A stretch of DNA of 64,000 nt from Bacteroidales bacterium (GTDB lineage: Bacteria; Bacteroidota; Bacteroidia; Bacteroidales; JAADJA01): contig JAIOZL010000008.1 in the NCBI GenBank assembly GCA_021740645.1, positions 62,001 to 126,000 of the forward strand. Reading direction: 5' to 3'. Below are positions 62,822 to 64,000 of this stretch, in pieces. A program made the position numbers and the translations under genes. The notes under the pieces are model-generated. The model did not search any database. It was not told the origin of the DNA and was given only the letters and a program-made list of their open reading frames with translations. Every line of letters starts with the position of its first letter. Positions within the stretch are counted from its first letter, which is position 1.

Positions 62822-64000
62822 TTCAATCGCCAAATCCATATTACAATTTATTCTCTCATTTGTTGTTTTAGTTTTCTCTGCAACAGCCCAAATTCATCTT
62901 GTTCCTTATGATACTGTTAACCTCATCAGGAATAGTGAAAGTTTGCAAAATCCCTGGGCTGGTGGCCTGAACTGCCCGCAGTTTTCTACCATAGATCTCA
63001 ATAATGATGGACTGGAAGACCTGGTGGCTTTCGAACGAAATTTTTATGGAGCAGTGAAAACTTACATAAATACTGGCGATCAAAATGCGCATGCGTATAA
63101 TTATGCCCCTGAATATGCATATGGTTTTCCGGCCATGCACAACTGGATGTTATTGCGTGATTACAACTGTGATGGGAAAGAAGATATTTTCACCTCGGTG
63201 CCGGCTGGAATTGCCGTTTATAAAAATGTAACGATTGAAGGTGGCTTGCCAACCTTCGAATTGGTAACCTCCCTATTGCAAACCATCGGATTGGAAGGAG
63301 TTACCCCCTTATTTGTCAGCCCACCTGATGTGCCTGCCATCGTAGATATTGATAATGACGGGGATTTGGATATCCTCACCTTTAATACCCTGGGAAGTAC
63401 TATTGAATATCATAAAAACATGACGATTGAAAACAATGGTAATTGCAGTCAGCTCGACTTTGAGTTGGCAAATGCTTGTTGGGGTTATTTTTCTGAAGAT
63501 GGGAACAATAATTCGGTAACACTTTACGATACCTGCGATTCGAAGGCATCTATTCCAGAAAAATCAGCTAAGCATGCAGGTTCCACCATGCTTGCCATTG
63601 ATCTTTCGGGCAATGGTGTAAAGGATTTGGTATTGGGCGATTTAACCTATAAAAACTTAATGATGCTGACCAATGGGGGTACCACAACAAACTCAATAAT
63701 GACGGCATTTGATGATGCGTTCCCTTCAAACTCAACTCCGGTTAACCTCACTGTTTTTCCGGCAGCTTATCATTTCGATTATAACAATGATGGACTAAAA
63801 GATTTGGTCGTAGCACCAAATAATCCAAATACATCTGAGAATTATCAGAATATTTGGTTTTACCAAAACAACGGCACCCAGGATATTCCTGAATTTGTAT
63901 ACCAGGGAAACTACTTTTTGCAGGAAAGCATGCTTGATGTGGGTGAAAGGTCGTACCCTGTTTTTTTTGACGAGAATGGAGATGGATTGATGGATATCAT
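62814..64000 (+). CDS. FG-GAP/VCBS-repeat exported protein, partial (C-terminus beyond right edge)
   Basis: About 395 residues are visible, open to the window edge. ATG 62814 overlaps the end of the peroxidase gene by 8 bases. After a signal sequence (LQFILSFVVLVFSATAQ) there are at least six calcium-binding loops of FG-GAP/integrin-alpha type: DLNNDGLEDL, DYNCDGKEDI, DIDNDGDLDI, DLSGNGVKDL, DYNNDGLKDL and DENGDGLMDI. These build a beta-propeller. A T9SS sorting domain is expected at the missing end. Translational coupling suggests it belongs with the MbnP/peroxidase pair. Confidence 0.85.
   Translation, partial: MIDSIAKSILQFILSFVVLVFSATAQIHLVPYDTVNLIRNSESLQNPWAGGLNCPQFSTIDLNNDGLEDLVAFERNFYGAVKTYINTGDQNAHAYNYAPEYAYGFPAMHNWMLLRDYNCDGKEDIFTSVPAGIAVYKNVTIEGGLPTFELVTSLLQTIGLEGVTPLFVSPPDVPAIVDIDNDGDLDILTFNTLGSTIEYHKNMTIENNGNCSQLDFELANACWGYFSEDGNNNSVTLYDTCDSKASIPEKSAKHAGSTMLAIDLSGNGVKDLVLGDLTYKNLMMLTNGGTTTNSIMTAFDDAFPSNSTPVNLTVFPAAYHFDYNNDGLKDLVVAPNNPNTSENYQNIWFYQNNGTQDIPEFVYQGNYFLQESMLDVGERSYPVFFDENGDGLMDI

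Overview
The window is a low-GC, gene-dense chromosomal segment of a Bacteroidota bacterium. The evidence is the number of secreted proteins with type IX secretion (T9SS) C-terminal sorting domains, a gliding-type (CHU_C) C-terminus, a PorZ-like protein beside recO, a GldA-like ATPase, the long Bacteroidota forms of SecA, IspG and urocanate hydratase, and promoters of the TAnnTTTG type. I see no insertion sequence, prophage, CRISPR array, tRNA or rRNA. UGA is an ordinary stop codon here (it ends kdsB, the trmB fusion and the di-heme peroxidase), so the standard bacterial code is in use. The order within the phylum is not certain; a Bacteroidales/Marinilabiliales-like environmental lineage is a guess.

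Layout. 1-10.2 kb is housekeeping: rsfS (cut by the left edge), birA, an SRPBCC protein, pyrE, coaD, a thioredoxin-fold protein, secA, a gldA-like ATPase and metK, the last behind a probable SAM-II riboswitch. 10.4-19.1 kb holds T9SS cargo and hutU. 19-30 kb carries an ECF sigma factor with a glycosyltransferase, tgt, an LptF/G permease, ispE, a GH3-like protein, a deoxynucleoside kinase, csaA, a lipoprotein, kdsB, an HU/SPOR protein and a TrmB-alkyltransferase-like fusion. 30-46.7 kb has a triple PepSY-like protein, purA, a Fur-family regulator, rel/spoT, a giant gliding-type adhesin, ispG, porZ, recO, lipB, lipA and a second thioredoxin-like cargo gene. 46.8-54.2 kb is a minus-strand signalling operon (CheB, CheR, a hybrid kinase with three receiver domains, an Hpt protein and a second hybrid kinase). 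54.3-60.8 kb has a zinc-ribbon protein, the polyphosphate group (ppx, ppk1, sixA), a SPOR protein, a universal stress protein and ruvB. The right end holds an MbnP-like lipoprotein, a di-heme peroxidase and an FG-GAP protein cut by the window edge.

The most striking result is two genes, 32 kb apart, in which a single in-frame TGA falls exactly on the first residue of a thioredoxin-type redox motif: GTW-U-YYC at codon 37 of 13052-14698 and FTT-U-SAC at codon 60 of 45466-46728. With the TGA read as selenocysteine each gene becomes a full-length protein with an N-terminal signal peptide, a UxxC thioredoxin-like domain and a C-terminal T9SS sorting domain. Read as stops, both genes would lose their signal peptides. 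Downstream of each TGA, at the same offset (+13), lies a hairpin of the same plan (3 bp, a 1x3 internal loop, 4 bp, apical loop), a candidate bacterial SECIS. I interpret these as surface-exported selenoproteins. The gene just upstream of the first is a paralogue with an ordinary CGPC motif, a natural cysteine control. No sel genes lie in the window, so the selenocysteine machinery must be sought elsewhere in the genome.
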